Positions 19,351-29,907 of a stretch of 64,000 nucleotides of DNA are shown here, piece after piece (positions within the stretch are counted from its first letter, which is position 1; each line of letters opens with the position of its first letter). The notes beneath the pieces are model-generated. The model saw only the letters and a program-made list of their open reading frames with translations, was not told the DNA's origin and made no database searches. Origin of the DNA: Pseudarthrobacter psychrotolerans (GTDB lineage: Bacteria; Actinomycetota; Actinomycetes; Actinomycetales; Micrococcaceae). Location of the stretch: the NCBI RefSeq assembly GCF_009911795.1, contig NZ_CP047898.1, forward strand, positions 3,100,001-3,164,000. Reading direction: 5' to 3'. A program made the translations under genes and the position numbers.

Positions 19351-20402
19351 CCCACACGCCACTCACCCAGTCGCGCACCCGCCCGGCGCCGGGCTCCGGA
19401 GCAGTGGCGTTCCTTGACGTCCGGAACCTCTCCGTGAAGTTCCCTACGGACGACGGCGTAGTCTCGGCGGTCAACGGCATGGACTTCACCTTGGAGCGCG
19501 GCCAGACCCTTGGCATCGTCGGCGAATCAGGCTCAGGCAAGTCGGTAACCAGCCAAGCACTCATGGGCCTCCTGAAGGGCACGTCCGCGCAGGTCACGGG
19601 ACAGGCCATGTTCCAGGGTAAGGACTTGGTCACGCTCCCCGAGTCCGCCATGCGCCAGCTCCGCGGCCGCAACATCGGCATGATCTTCCAGGATCCCCTC
19701 TCGGCGCTGCACCCCTTCTACACCGTGGGCCATCAAATCGCCGAGGCTTATCTGGTCCACAACAAGGCGAGCAAAAAGCAGGCCCGGGCGGCCGCCGTCG
19801 ACATGCTGGGAAGGGTGGGTATCCCCAGTCCCGAGCAGCGCTTCGACGAGTACCCCCACCACTTCTCCGGCGGCATGCGCCAGCGCGCAATTATCGCAAT
19901 GGCGCTGATCTGCGAACCCGAGCTTCTGATCGCGGATGAACCCACCACGGCACTGGACGTGACGGTGCAGGCACAGATCCTGGACCTCATGTCCGAACTC
20001 CAGCAGGAAACCAACTCTGCGCTCATCCTCATCACGCACGATCTGGGCGTGGTGGCTGAGGTCTGCCACGACGTCCTGGTGATGTACGGCGGCCAGTGCG
20101 TCGAGTCGGGTCCCGTGGACGAGATCTTCTACGACACCCTGCACCCGTACACCCTTGGCCTGCTCAACTCGATGCCTACGCTCAACAGCTCCGCGGGCCA
20201 GCTGAACCCCATCCCTGGCCAGCCGCCGTCGCTCCTTGACCTGCCCAAGGGCTGCATCTTCAGCGCGCGGTGCCAATACGCCGAACTCGTCGGTGACGGC
20301 GTCTGCGCCAGGCAGCGGCCTGAACTGCGGGTCGAGGACGGGCACGGCACGCGCTGCCATTTGAGCGGCCCGCAGGTCATCACCATCCGGAACTCGCGTT
20401 AG
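19347..20402 (+). CDS. Oligopeptide-type ABC transporter ATP-binding protein (DppD family)
   Basis: This ATPase of 351 residues energises the transporter. The Walker A is GESGSGKSVTSQ, the ABC signature HFSGGMRQRAIIAMAL, the Walker B LLIADEPTTALD, and the H-loop ILITHDLGVVAEV. The C-terminal oligopeptide-transporter domain contains the cysteine-containing GCIFSARCQYA motif typical of DppD/OppD. It starts inside the stop of dppB. Confidence 0.95.
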   Translation: MTHTPLTQSRTRPAPGSGAVAFLDVRNLSVKFPTDDGVVSAVNGMDFTLERGQTLGIVGESGSGKSVTSQALMGLLKGTSAQVTGQAMFQGKDLVTLPESAMRQLRGRNIGMIFQDPLSALHPFYTVGHQIAEAYLVHNKASKKQARAAAVDMLGRVGIPSPEQRFDEYPHHFSGGMRQRAIIAMALICEPELLIADEPTTALDVTVQAQILDLMSELQQETNSALILITHDLGVVAEVCHDVLVMYGGQCVESGPVDEIFYDTLHPYTLGLLNSMPTLNSSAGQLNPIPGQPPSLLDLPKGCIFSARCQYAELVGDGVCARQRPELRVEDGHGTRCHLSGPQVITIRNSR

Positions 20403-20410
20403 GACCCGCC

Positions 20411-21433
20411 ATGGAACATCAGACAATTCTCCAGGTGGAGAACCTCCAGAAGCACTTTCCGCTGAAGGGCGGCCTCCTGCCGCGGGCCGCCAAGCGTTCC
20501 GTCAAAGCGGTCGACGGCGTGTCTTTCAGTCTCGCCCGAGGCCAGACTTTGGGGCTCGTGGGTGAGTCCGGCTGCGGCAAGTCGACCACCGGACGCATGC
20601 TGGCGCGGCTCATGGACCCGACCGGTGGGCGGATCCTCGTGGACGGCGTAGACATCAGCCAGCTGCGGGGCCGGGACCTGTACAACTTCCGTCGTAAAGT
20701 TCAGATGATCTTCCAGGACCCTTTCGCGTCCCTGAACCCGAGGCAGACGGTGGGCGCAGCCATCGCGGCACCCATGGTGGCCCAGAAGATTAACCCGCAA
20801 GGTGGCCTCAAGAACCGTGTGAAGGAACTTCTTGATCAGGTAGGGCTCAAACCTGAGCACTACAACCGCTTCCCACACGAGTTCTCCGGCGGGCAGCGCC
20901 AGCGCGTGGGCATTGCCCGGGCCATTTCCCTGAACCCGTCCGTGATCGTGTGCGACGAGCCTGTGTCTGCCCTGGACGTATCCGTGCAGGCGCAAGTGGT
21001 GAACCTGCTGCAGCAGATCCAGCGCGACACCGGCGTTTCCTACATTTTCATTGCCCACGACCTCTCCGTGGTGCGGCACATCTCCCACGAAGTTGCGGTG
21101 ATGTACCTGGGCAAGATCGTGGAACAAGGCCCACGGGACGAGCTTTTCCAGAACCCGTTGCACCCGTACACCAAGGCACTGCTCTCGGCGGTACCGCTGC
21201 CGGACCCCCGCGCCGCAAGGGAACAGATCAAGATCCGGCTCCGCGGCGACCTTCCCTCGCCGGCCAATCCGCCCAGCGGCTGTGTCTTCCGGACACGCTG
21301 CCCGCTAATTGGCAGCCTTTCCGAGGAGCAACGGCAGCGTTGCATGAACGAGATCCCGGCGCCAGCCACGCCCGCCGCCCCGGCCTGCCACCACACCGGG
21401 GTGGCAGCAGCGGCCCTGATCGGTGTGCAATAG
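20411..21433 (+). CDS. Oligopeptide-type ABC transporter ATP-binding protein (DppF family)
   Basis: This second ATPase of 340 residues has Walker [13 protein letters not shown], signature [16 protein letters not shown], Walker [13 protein letters not shown] and the C-terminal [10 protein letters not shown] motif of the oligopeptide subfamily. It forms a heterodimer with the DppD-like protein. It starts 8 bp after that gene. The next gene, which has a strong ribosome site at 21445, is only a truncated fragment. Confidence 0.95.
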   Translation: MEHQTILQVENLQKHFPLKGGLLPRAAKRSVKAVDGVSFSLARGQTLGLVGESGCGKSTTGRMLARLMDPTGGRILVDGVDISQLRGRDLYNFRRKVQMIFQDPFASLNPRQTVGAAIAAPMVAQKINPQGGLKNRVKELLDQVGLKPEHYNRFPHEFSGGQRQRVGIARAISLNPSVIVCDEPVSALDVSVQAQVVNLLQQIQRDTGVSYIFIAHDLSVVRHISHEVAVMYLGKIVEQGPRDELFQNPLHPYTKALLSAVPLPDPRAAREQIKIRLRGDLPSPANPPSGCVFRTRCPLIGSLSEEQRQRCMNEIPAPATPAAPACHHTGVAAAALIGVQ

Positions 21434-21456
21434 TCCCATCACCAAAGGAGCAAACA

Positions 21457-21709
21457 TTGAACACCCTGATCCGCGCCGTCCGCCCCTGGGGTCAAGCGCT
21501 CAGCGACGCGACTATCGCTGCGGGCGAGACTGGCAAACTTCAGCGGCGGCCCCCAACACCTTCCGGCGGTGACGTTCTCCGGATTCTCGCCCGCCGCCGT
21601 CGACCTCCTCAGTGACGTGGCTTTCAAGCTCGACGACGGCGTGACGCCTGCGCCGCACCAATTCGTCTGGCTCCGCGTCACCCCGTCCTCTGATTCCCCA
21701 ACTGAGTAG
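21457..21709 (+). pseudogene. Truncated fifth gene after dppF, probably amidohydrolase N-terminus joined to an unrelated tail
   Basis: AAGGAG at 21445-21450 precedes a TTG start whose first 23 codons (NTLIRAVRPWGQALSDATIAAG) look like the start of an amidohydrolase/dihydroorotase-type enzyme. The frame then degenerates and stops at 21615. In another frame, a 3' tail (GTG at 21571: FSGFSPAAVDLLSDVAFKLD, then PHQFVWLRVTP) ends at 21709; I do not recognise it. The arrangement fits a large deletion that fused two gene ends. The ribosome site shows that the operon once had a further gene here. Confidence 0.45.
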
Positions 21710-21761
21710 CGCTATCTGTCGTTTTGGACCCTCAAAACGACAGATAGCGCTACGCAGTTGG
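21698..21761. repeat. Long palindrome, family A (GTAGC...CTGTCGTT)
   Basis: Two 29-bp arms with one mismatch close a 6-nt loop (GACCCT); the arms begin CCAACTG and include GTAGCGCTATCTGTCGTTTTG in part. The left arm covers the stop of the upstream fragment. A related palindrome lies at 35127. It could end the ABC operon transcript before pheA. Confidence 0.75.
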
Positions 21762-21795
21762 GCGGGTGGGCACCTGACGTGAAACCATACGGACC

Positions 21796-22653
21796 ATGGC
21801 CCAGAAGATTGCGTACCAGGGTGAGCCCGGCGCCAACTCCAATATCGCGTGCATGCAGATGTTCCCCCAGCTGGAAAGCGTTCCGTGCGCCAGCTTTGAG
21901 GACGCCTTCGAGCTTGTCTCCAGCGGTGAGGCGGAGCTGGCGATGATCCCGATTGAGAACTCGATCGCCGGCCGGGTGGCCGACATCCACGTCCTGCTCC
22001 CCCAGTCTCACCTGCAGATCGTGGGCGAATTCTTCCTGCCCATCCACTTTGACCTGCTGGGCATTCCGGGCAGCACCATCGAGGCCGCCACGGAGGTCCA
22101 CAGCCACATCCACGCCCTGGGCCAGTGCCGCCGCCTGATCCGTGAGGCCGGACTGCGTCCGGTCATCGCCGGCGACACCGCCGGTTCCGCCCGGGAGGTC
22201 CGGGAATGGAACGATCCCACCAAGCTGTCCCTCGCTCCCCCGCTCGCGGCCGAGATCTACGGCCTCGAAGTGCTGGCGTCGCGGGTCGAGGATGACCCGT
22301 CCAACACCACGCGCTTTGTGGTCCTGGCGCGGGAAAAGGAACTGCCCACCCGGGAACAGCTGCCCGGACCGGCGGTGACCAGCTTTGTGTTCCGTGTCAG
22401 GAACGTGCCTTCGGCGCTGTTCAAGGCCCTGGGCGGGTTCGCCACGAACGGCGTGAACATGACGCGGCTGGAGAGCTACATGGTGGGCGACGAATTCGCC
22501 GCCACGATGTTCATGGTGGACGTCGAAGGACATCCCGAGGACCTGCCGCTGCGCCTTGCTCTTGAGGAGCTGGATTTCTTCACCACCGAAGTCCGCATTC
22601 TGGGCGTCTATGCCGCCGCCGAGTTCCGGACCGCGCAAACAGTCACTGCCTGA
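21796..22653 (+). CDS. pheA: Prephenate dehydratase
   Basis: This enzyme of 285 residues converts prephenate to phenylpyruvate in phenylalanine synthesis. The catalytic domain (about 1-180) starts KIAYQGEPGANS and has MIPIENSIAGRV and NTTRFVVLARE (the TRF motif that includes the catalytic Thr). The ACT domain (about 195-275) binds phenylalanine and has GGFATNGVNMTRLESYMVG. No chorismate mutase domain is fused, as is normal in actinobacteria. ATG at 21796. It is a single gene directly after the family A palindrome. Confidence 0.95.
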   Translation: MAQKIAYQGEPGANSNIACMQMFPQLESVPCASFEDAFELVSSGEAELAMIPIENSIAGRVADIHVLLPQSHLQIVGEFFLPIHFDLLGIPGSTIEAATEVHSHIHALGQCRRLIREAGLRPVIAGDTAGSAREVREWNDPTKLSLAPPLAAEIYGLEVLASRVEDDPSNTTRFVVLAREKELPTREQLPGPAVTSFVFRVRNVPSALFKALGGFATNGVNMTRLESYMVGDEFAATMFMVDVEGHPEDLPLRLALEELDFFTTEVRILGVYAAAEFRTAQTVTA

Positions 22654-22699
22654 CCTCTGGCCGGGTCATTCCTTGGCGCGGCCGCCCGCGCTGGCGCCT

Positions 22700-22924
22700 T
22701 CATCCGCAGGCTGAAGCGATGATGAAGACGCGCCAGTTAACCCTGGGCCCGCGGTCCTCGATGAGTTCGGCAGGGGCCTTGCTGAGTTCCTGGCTGGAGA
22801 CGGGAGGGCGGTTCCGGAAGTCGGGGACGTTGTGCCGCCGGTCCGTGCCGCCGAGCTGGGTACGCGGAATCAGTTTCTTCGGTTGTCCGTCCGTTGTATG
22901 CCGCGCGTCTTCTTGTTCAGCCAT
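22700..22924 (-). pseudogene. Truncated N-terminus of a BCCT-family (betaine/choline/carnitine) transporter
   Basis: Seventy-four codons from the ATG at 22924 give a polar, arginine-rich tail ending GPRVNWRVFIIASACG and then stop. The VNWRVFI segment is typical of the start of the first helix of BCCT transporters. Just beyond, in another frame, A-D-E-G-A-S-A-G-G-R-A-K-E and a stop looks like a hydrophilic transporter C-terminus. The simplest reading is an internal deletion that removed about 500 codons. A small genuine gene is less likely. Confidence 0.45.
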
Positions 22925-22994
22925 GAAATCCCATGCTAGTCCACGGCCCGAATCCGAGTCGGCGAAATGGGGCCGAGGACCGATGCGCCGCCGG

Positions 22995-24950
22995 TCATGC
23001 CTCCTTGGGCAGTTCCCCCTTCTTACGGAACACTAGGAGGGGCGCGAAAAACGCGGCGAGTTCCGCCGTCGCGCCCAACGGCAGGACGTTGGCCACGTAC
23101 TGGTCCGGCCGCACCACCACCACGACGCCGCTGCGGTCCAGGCCACGGAGCTCGAAGATGTCAGCGGCGGGATCGGTGGCGTAGACCTTCTCGAAGTCCG
23201 TCAGCTGGAACGGCCCGACTGACGGCTTGAACACCGCCGGAACGGCACCGATATCAACGTTTGTGTGGTCCTGCTGATAGATGACCTTCACGTCGAACCA
23301 CGCGTCATGGTCAGCGCCCGACGGCGTCGCGGCCAGCGGCGATTCCGGCGAGCTCGCGATCCACTCGGCGAAGTCGACGACAGCCGACGGCGCCGCCTGC
23401 AGTGCCGCGGCCTGCTGCCCCGCCGTAGGCCGTCCCGATTGGGGTGCCGCCGCGTCGGCGAAGACGTAGATGCGCCACCGGCCGTCCGCCGTGGCATGGT
23501 GGCCCAGGTGCACGGGGTTGGCGTCGCATACCCGCACCACGGGCGCCGACTTGAACCGTTTCCCGATGGGGAAGCCCGCGGCCAGGTCCTGGTGCGTAGC
23601 CTCCGCGGTGAGCATGGACGGCGCGTATTCGGTCATGAAGCCGGCGGGAAACTCGGCCGTCCGCACGTAGAACTCCTCGAGTTCGGAGGGGTTTTCGAAC
23701 TCTTCGGGCTTCTTCGCCATCATGGTGGACCACACCTTGTCGAAGTCGATAAGGTTCTTCGCGACAACCTGGCGCTCGGCCGAGTAGGTGGCCAGCAGGC
23801 TGGCGGGGCTGCGGCCCTCGAGCACGTGTCCGAGCTTCCAGCCGAGGTTGAAGCCGTCCTGCAGCGAGACGTTCATGCCCTGGCCGGCCTTGGCGCTGTG
23901 CGTATGGCAGGCGTCGCCGGTGATGAACACTCGCGGTGTGCGCGTGCCGCGCTGCTCCGGCAGGACGTCGTCGAACCTGTCCGTGAGGCGGTGGGCGACT
24001 TCATACACGCTGTGCCAGGCGACGTTGCGGACATCCAGTGTGTAGGGGTGCAGGATGGTGTTCGCGTGGCCGATGATCTGCTCGATGGTGGTGGTGCGCA
24101 CGGCTCCGTGGTCCTCCGGAGCCACCTCGCCAAGGTCAACGTACATGCGGAAGAGGTGGCCGCCCTCGCGCGGGATAAGCAGGATGCTCCCGCCCGCACC
24201 GGACTGGATGGCGCATTTTGTGCGGATGTCCGGGAAGTCAGTGACGGCGAGGACGTCCATGACTCCCCACGCGTGATGGGCCTGGTCACCGGCCATGGTG
24301 CAGCCGATCGACTCGCGCACCTTGCTGCGCGCGCCGTCCGCGCCAACGACGTACTTGGCCCGGACAACCCGCTCCTGGTCCTCGCTTGCGCCGGCGGTGT
24401 GGACGAGCCTCACGGTGACGGGGTAGTCGCCGTCGCCGATTTCGAGGCTGCGGAACCCATAGCCGTAGTCGGGCGACATCCGCGCTGGCGCGTTGGCCAT
24501 GTACTCTGCGAAGTAGTCCAGCACACGGGCCTGGTTGACGATGAGGTGCGGGAACTCGCTGATGCCCGTGGGGTCGTCCGGCGTGCGGGCGGCGCGGGCG
24601 ATCCGGGAATGGTCTGCGGGGTCCGGTTTCCAGAACGCCATTTCGGTGATGCGGTACGCCTCGGCGATGATGCGCTCGGCGAAACCGAAAGCCTGGAAGG
24701 TCTCGACGCTGCGGGCCTGGATGCCGTCCGCCTGGCCGATGACGAGCCGCCCGGGGCGGCGCTCCACGATGCGCGTGGTGACGCCGGGGAACCGCGAAAG
24801 CTGGGCTGCGGCGAGCATGCCCGCAGGACCGGTGCCCACGATGAGCACGTCCACTTCGTCGGGGAGTTCGGCGGGCCGACTAAGGCCGACGCCGTCGGCT
24901 GGCTGGACCCGGGGATCACCGGATACGTAACCGTGGTGGTGGAACTGCAC
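22995..24950 (-). CDS. FAD-dependent aromatic hydroxylase (phenol 2-monooxygenase / 3-hydroxybenzoate 4-monooxygenase type)
   Basis: This flavoprotein of 651 residues hydroxylates an aromatic ring with NAD(P)H and oxygen. The FAD-binding motifs are VLIVGTGPAGMLAAAQL (residues about 35-51), YVVGADGARSKVRESIG and GDACHTHSAKAGQGMNVSLQDGFNLGWKL; the C-terminal thioredoxin-like domain of the phenol hydroxylase family is present (PVVRVCDANPVHLG to the end). The N-terminus MQFHHHGY resembles MobA-type 3-hydroxybenzoate 4-monooxygenases. GTG at 24950 follows GAGGAAAG. No other ring-degradation gene is next to it, so the substrate remains open. Confidence 0.85.
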   Translation of the reverse strand: MQFHHHGYVSGDPRVQPADGVGLSRPAELPDEVDVLIVGTGPAGMLAAAQLSRFPGVTTRIVERRPGRLVIGQADGIQARSVETFQAFGFAERIIAEAYRITEMAFWKPDPADHSRIARAARTPDDPTGISEFPHLIVNQARVLDYFAEYMANAPARMSPDYGYGFRSLEIGDGDYPVTVRLVHTAGASEDQERVVRAKYVVGADGARSKVRESIGCTMAGDQAHHAWGVMDVLAVTDFPDIRTKCAIQSGAGGSILLIPREGGHLFRMYVDLGEVAPEDHGAVRTTTIEQIIGHANTILHPYTLDVRNVAWHSVYEVAHRLTDRFDDVLPEQRGTRTPRVFITGDACHTHSAKAGQGMNVSLQDGFNLGWKLGHVLEGRSPASLLATYSAERQVVAKNLIDFDKVWSTMMAKKPEEFENPSELEEFYVRTAEFPAGFMTEYAPSMLTAEATHQDLAAGFPIGKRFKSAPVVRVCDANPVHLGHHATADGRWRIYVFADAAAPQSGRPTAGQQAAALQAAPSAVVDFAEWIASSPESPLAATPSGADHDAWFDVKVIYQQDHTNVDIGAVPAVFKPSVGPFQLTDFEKVYATDPAADIFELRGLDRSGVVVVVRPDQYVANVLPLGATAELAAFFAPLLVFRKKGELPKEA

Positions 24951-24986
24951 GGGCTTTCCTCACTTCGTTGTGCGGCTGGCAATCGA

Positions 24987-25010
24987 GTTCGATAATAGAA
25001 CGAGGCGTTC
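24987..25010. promoter_or_regulatory. Candidate IclR-type operator upstream of the aromatic hydroxylase
   Basis: GTTC-N7-GAAC (24987-25001) overlaps GAAC-N5-GTTC (24998-25010), 37 bp before the hydroxylase start. Such overlapping GTTC/GAAC inverted repeats occur at IclR-family sites for aromatic catabolism. No IclR gene is in the window. Confidence 0.35.
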
Positions 25011-25143
25011 CATATCTGAATCATGCCCTGAAGTGGAAGTCTACGCGGCGGTGATGCAGGCCACAACCGGCCCCGGGCGACCGCGCGCCCGGAAGTCCGT
25101 CGGTTAAGCTTGTCAGGTCTCGACAGGCTCGATCACCCGAGCC

Positions 25144-25590
25144 CTACCCCATCGCCGGCGCTACCGACGTTCCGGAGCTGAACTGGCGGCGGGCCCAGCG
25201 GGCGAGTTTCTTGCCCCTGCCCTTCCACCAGTTGTCTTCGTCCTTGTCGTGGTGCAGTCGGAAGATGATCGCGACCATCACGAACATCGACATGCCAACG
25301 TCCATCCAGGACCACGTCAGCGCATCGATCAGCACGCTCATGCCGGTAGCAATGATGGACGGGACGGCCAGCGTCCGGAAGACCGTGCTGGCCACGTAGC
25401 GCCGGTGCGACCTCGGCACGGACAGCGTCCGCACCATGTCAAAGCACATGCACACCACCACGATCGTCTGCCCGATCGCCAACAGGACCAGCCCCGCAAC
25501 GGACCCTGCGAACATAAAAACTGAAGAACCAAACACGCGAAAACCCCCAGTGGCTCGAACCTGCGCTGTGAGACCCAGCTGAAGTTCCAT
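25144..25590 (-). CDS. Small predicted membrane protein of unknown function
   Basis: I do not recognise this protein. It has three to four hydrophobic segments (FMFAGSVAGLVLLAIGQTIVV, TLAVPSIIATGMSVLIDAL, WMDVGMSMFVMVAIIF, all approximately placed), and a basic, charged C-terminal tail (HHDKDEDNWWKGRGKKLARWARRQF). The start is uncertain: the ATG at 25590 lacks a ribosome site, while a GTG near 25535 follows a G-rich run. It lies between hspR and the aromatic hydroxylase, in the same direction as the heat-shock operon, 41 bp after hspR. Confidence 0.6.
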   Translation of the reverse strand: MELQLGLTAQVRATGGFRVFGSSVFMFAGSVAGLVLLAIGQTIVVVCMCFDMVRTLSVPRSHRRYVASTVFRTLAVPSIIATGMSVLIDALTWSWMDVGMSMFVMVAIIFRLHHDKDEDNWWKGRGKKLARWARRQFSSGTSVAPAMG

Positions 25591-25631
25591 TCAAGCCAGT
25601 GGAGGCGGCCCCGTCACGAGTAGTGAGTACT

Positions 25632-26057
25632 CTAATTTCCCAGTGCCCTGGGGTGCCAGACCACCACGGCCTGGGACCGCGCGCGGGGGCGCTGGCCGCG
25701 CGCCAGGCTCACCACATCGCCGGCGGCACCGGCTGCGAAGATCCGCGAACCAAGGGGATCACGACGGCGGCCCAGCTCCTCGGTCAGTTCGCTCACCTTG
25801 CGCTGCAGCGCGGCCACCTGGTTCTCAAGCTCAAGAATGCGTTTGATGCCTTCGAGCGAGACGCCTTCGTGGGACAGCCGCTGGACTTCGCGCAACATGT
25901 TGACGTCCCGCTGCGAGTACCGGCGCGACTTCCCCGGCGCCCGGCTGGGCGAGACAATGCCCAGCCGGTCATACTGCCGGAGCGTCTGCGGGTGCATATC
26001 CGCCAGTTGAGCCGCGACGGAGATCACGAAGATCGGCTCGTCAGCGCTGATGTCCAC
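25632..26057 (-). CDS. hspR: MerR-family heat shock repressor HspR
   Basis: This protein of 141 residues has a MerR-type N-terminal domain (FVISVAAQLADMHPQTLRQYDRLGIVSPSRAPGKSRRYSQRDVNMLREVQRL) and a coiled-coil dimerisation helix (residues about 68-95). HspR represses chaperone genes with DnaK as co-repressor by binding HAIR boxes, two of which lie before dnaK. It is the last gene of dnaK-grpE-dnaJ-hspR, the standard actinobacterial order. GTG at 26057 has GGAG upstream, 14 bp after dnaJ. Confidence 0.95.
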   Translation of the reverse strand: MDISADEPIFVISVAAQLADMHPQTLRQYDRLGIVSPSRAPGKSRRYSQRDVNMLREVQRLSHEGVSLEGIKRILELENQVAALQRKVSELTEELGRRRDPLGSRIFAAGAAGDVVSLARGQRPRARSQAVVVWHPRALGN

Positions 26058-26071
26058 GTGTGCTCCGTTGG

Positions 26072-27043
26072 CTAGAGCCGGGCCTTGGCGGCCAGGCCTT
26101 CACGGACATCGGCGTCGGCGGTGGCTTCGGCAAAGGCCTTCACGGCTGCTTCGGCTTCCTTGTTCAGGTTCTTCGGCACTGCGACGTCGATGGTCACCAG
26201 GAGATCGCCGGTGACCTTGGAGGTCTTCACGCCGTGGCCTTTGACCCGGAGCGTGCGCCCCGACGGTGTGCCGGCCGGAACGCGGACCTTGACTGTCTCG
26301 CCGTCGATGGTGGGAACCTGGATGTCGGCGCCCAAAGCAGCTTCCGGGAAGGTTACCGGGACATGGATGCGGAGGTTGTCGCCGTCGCGCGTGTAAAACT
26401 CGTGGGGCTTGACGGACACGGCCACCATCAGGTCGCCGTTGCCCGCCGGGGACGGCTGGCCCTTGCCGCGGACGCGCACTTTCTGGCCGTCCTTGATGCC
26501 GGCGGGAACGCGGACGTCGATGACGTCGCCGCTGGGTTCGCGCAGGCCGATGGTGGTGCCGCGGATGGACCCGGAGAAGGAGATGCTGGTGGTTGCGGTG
26601 CGGTCGGCGCCCTTCTGGGGTGCGCGCTGGAAGCCGGGCTGTCCACCGAAGCCGCCGCCGAAGAGGTCGGCGAACTCGGGCGGGATACCGCCGGACGTGT
26701 TGAACCCGCTGGGCTGACGCCCTGCACCGCCGGTGAACAGTCCGCCAAACATGTCCTCGAAGCCGCCATTGCCGCCGCCGGCCCCACCGGGAGCGAACCT
26801 GGCGCCGCCGCCCATGGCACGGATGGCGTCATACTGCTGGCGCTCGTCCGCATCCGAGAGCACCGAATAGGCCTCGGAGATATCCTTGAACTTCTTCTCC
26901 GACGCAACGTTCCCCGAGTTCGTGTCCGGGTGGTGCTGGCGGGCAAGTTTCCGGTACGCCTTCTTGATGTCGGCGTCGGAAGCGTCCTTGGCGATACCAA
27001 GGATCGCGTAAAAGTCCTTGTCCACCCAATCCTGGCTAGCCAA
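26072..27043 (-). CDS. dnaJ: DnaJ co-chaperone without zinc finger (class B / CbpA-like)
   Basis: This protein of 323 residues has an N-terminal J domain (residues about 8-72) with HPD at 38-40, a Gly/Phe-rich linker (about 75-150), and two C-terminal substrate-binding beta domains ([20 protein letters not shown] and [21 protein letters not shown]). It has no CxxCxGxG repeats, so it is a class B J-protein although it occupies the dnaJ position of the operon. It stimulates the DnaK ATPase and delivers clients. The ATG at 27043 follows GGAAA. A long hairpin separates it from grpE. Confidence 0.93.
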   Translation of the reverse strand: MASQDWVDKDFYAILGIAKDASDADIKKAYRKLARQHHPDTNSGNVASEKKFKDISEAYSVLSDADERQQYDAIRAMGGGARFAPGGAGGGNGGFEDMFGGLFTGGAGRQPSGFNTSGGIPPEFADLFGGGFGGQPGFQRAPQKGADRTATTSISFSGSIRGTTIGLREPSGDVIDVRVPAGIKDGQKVRVRGKGQPSPAGNGDLMVAVSVKPHEFYTRDGDNLRIHVPVTFPEAALGADIQVPTIDGETVKVRVPAGTPSGRTLRVKGHGVKTSKVTGDLLVTIDVAVPKNLNKEAEAAVKAFAEATADADVREGLAAKARL

Positions 27044-27069
27044 TGGCGTTTCCTTTCAAATCTCTGTGC

Positions 27070-27126
27070 CGAGATGGCAGTTCGCGGCAATGTTCTTGCG
27101 AAACACTGCCGCGAACTGCCATCTCG
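27070..27126 (-). repeat. Perfect 20-bp-arm palindrome between grpE and dnaJ
   Basis: CGAGATGGCAGTTCGCGGCA (27070-27089) pairs perfectly with its complement at 27107-27126 around a 17-nt loop. It fills most of the 94 bp gap and may attenuate or stabilise the operon transcript. Its GCGAACTGCC core resembles family B palindromes at 54030 and 55719. Confidence 0.75.
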
Positions 27127-27137
27127 ATGGGGTAATG

Positions 27138-27809
27138 CTAGGCCGGGACAGCCACAATCACTTGCGCTGCGCGGAGGACGCGTTCGCCTGACTTGTAGCC
27201 TGAGCGGAGCACCTGGCTGACGGTGTCAACCTCGATGTCTTCGCCCGGCTGCTGGATGAGGGCCTCGTGGATCGTGGGATCGAACTCCACTCCGGTCTGA
27301 TCAATGCGGACCAGGCCGTACGTCTTCAGCGCGTTCTCCAGTTTGGTGGCGATCGCGGCGAACGGGCCGTCGGTCAGGTCACCGTGCTGGCGGGCAGCGT
27401 CGACGTCGTCCAGTACCGGCAGCAGGGAGTTCAGGACGCCGATGACGGCCATCTCCCCTGCCACGGCCCGGTCGCGCTCAACGCGCTTGCGGTAGTTGAC
27501 GTATTCAGCCTGGAGGCGAAGGAGATCGTTCTTCAGCTCGGCGGCCTCAGCCTGTCCTGCACCCTGGGCCACAGACTCCTCCGCCGGCACCTCGATGCCG
27601 TTGAGGATTTCCTCGGCCTGGGCGAGTGCATCGCCGTCGCTGTCCACAGGCTCGCCCACCGGGGACTCGCCCTTCGGCGCGTCGGCGTGCTTCTCGCCCT
27701 CCGGGTGCCGGGCCTGCCCGGTCACCGGATCAACCTTGCGGTTGTCCCGGATAACCGGCTCCTGGCTCGCGGATGAGTTGTGCTCTTCCTCGTTACCGTG
27801 GTGCGGCAT
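27138..27809 (-). CDS. grpE: Nucleotide exchange factor GrpE
   Basis: This protein of 223 residues is the exchange factor of DnaK. The first 90 residues are acidic and disordered, followed by a coiled coil (AELKNDLLRLQAEYVNYRKRVERDR) and the beta-wing with LLPVLDDVDAARQHGDLTDGPFAAIATKLENALKTYGLVRID and the family ending VSQVLRSGYKSGERVLRAAQVIVA. It starts 2 bp after the dnaK stop, so the two are transcribed and probably translated together. Confidence 0.96.
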   Translation of the reverse strand: MPHHGNEEEHNSSASQEPVIRDNRKVDPVTGQARHPEGEKHADAPKGESPVGEPVDSDGDALAQAEEILNGIEVPAEESVAQGAGQAEAAELKNDLLRLQAEYVNYRKRVERDRAVAGEMAVIGVLNSLLPVLDDVDAARQHGDLTDGPFAAIATKLENALKTYGLVRIDQTGVEFDPTIHEALIQQPGEDIEVDTVSQVLRSGYKSGERVLRAAQVIVAVPA

Positions 27810-27811
27810 GG

Positions 27812-29746
<1,935 letters not shown>

Positions 29747-29748
<2 letters not shown>

Positions 29749-29774
29749 TTTACTCACGGCGCAGACGATGTCAA
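29747..29774 (-). promoter_or_regulatory. dnaK operon promoter
   Basis: On the minus strand TTGACA (29774-29769), 16 bp, then TAAAGT (29752-29747) forms a near-consensus vegetative promoter. It lies between the two HAIR boxes. Confidence 0.75.
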
Positions 29775-29810
29775 TCCAAAGTTGAGCGGACTCCGCTCAA
29801 CTTTGGATTG
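29772..29810 (-). promoter_or_regulatory. HAIR box 2 inside a 39-bp palindrome, overlapping the dnaK -35
   Basis: GTTGAGC-N7-GCTCAAC (29781-29801) is a second HAIR-type site. It lies at the centre of a perfect inverted repeat with 19-bp arms around one central base, much longer than a HAIR box needs. The outer arm overlaps the -35. Confidence 0.8.
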
Positions 29811-29838
29811 GTAAGCCACGGCCCCTTCAGGCGATCCC

Positions 29839-29872
29839 GCGGATTTCCGGGGTTTTCAGGCGGGAAATCCGC
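29839..29872 (-). terminator. Hairpin after the acidic repeat protein gene
   Basis: GCGGATTTCC (29839-29848) pairs perfectly with GGAAATCCGC (29863-29872). A second stem (CGGCCGTTC, 29881-29889, with GAACGGCCG, 29899-29907) directly follows the corrected stop. Both would end transcription from the minus-strand gene before the dnaK control region. Confidence 0.5.
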
Positions 29873-29907
29873 TTCCCCGACGGCCGTTCGCTGTGCGAGA
29901 ACGGCCG

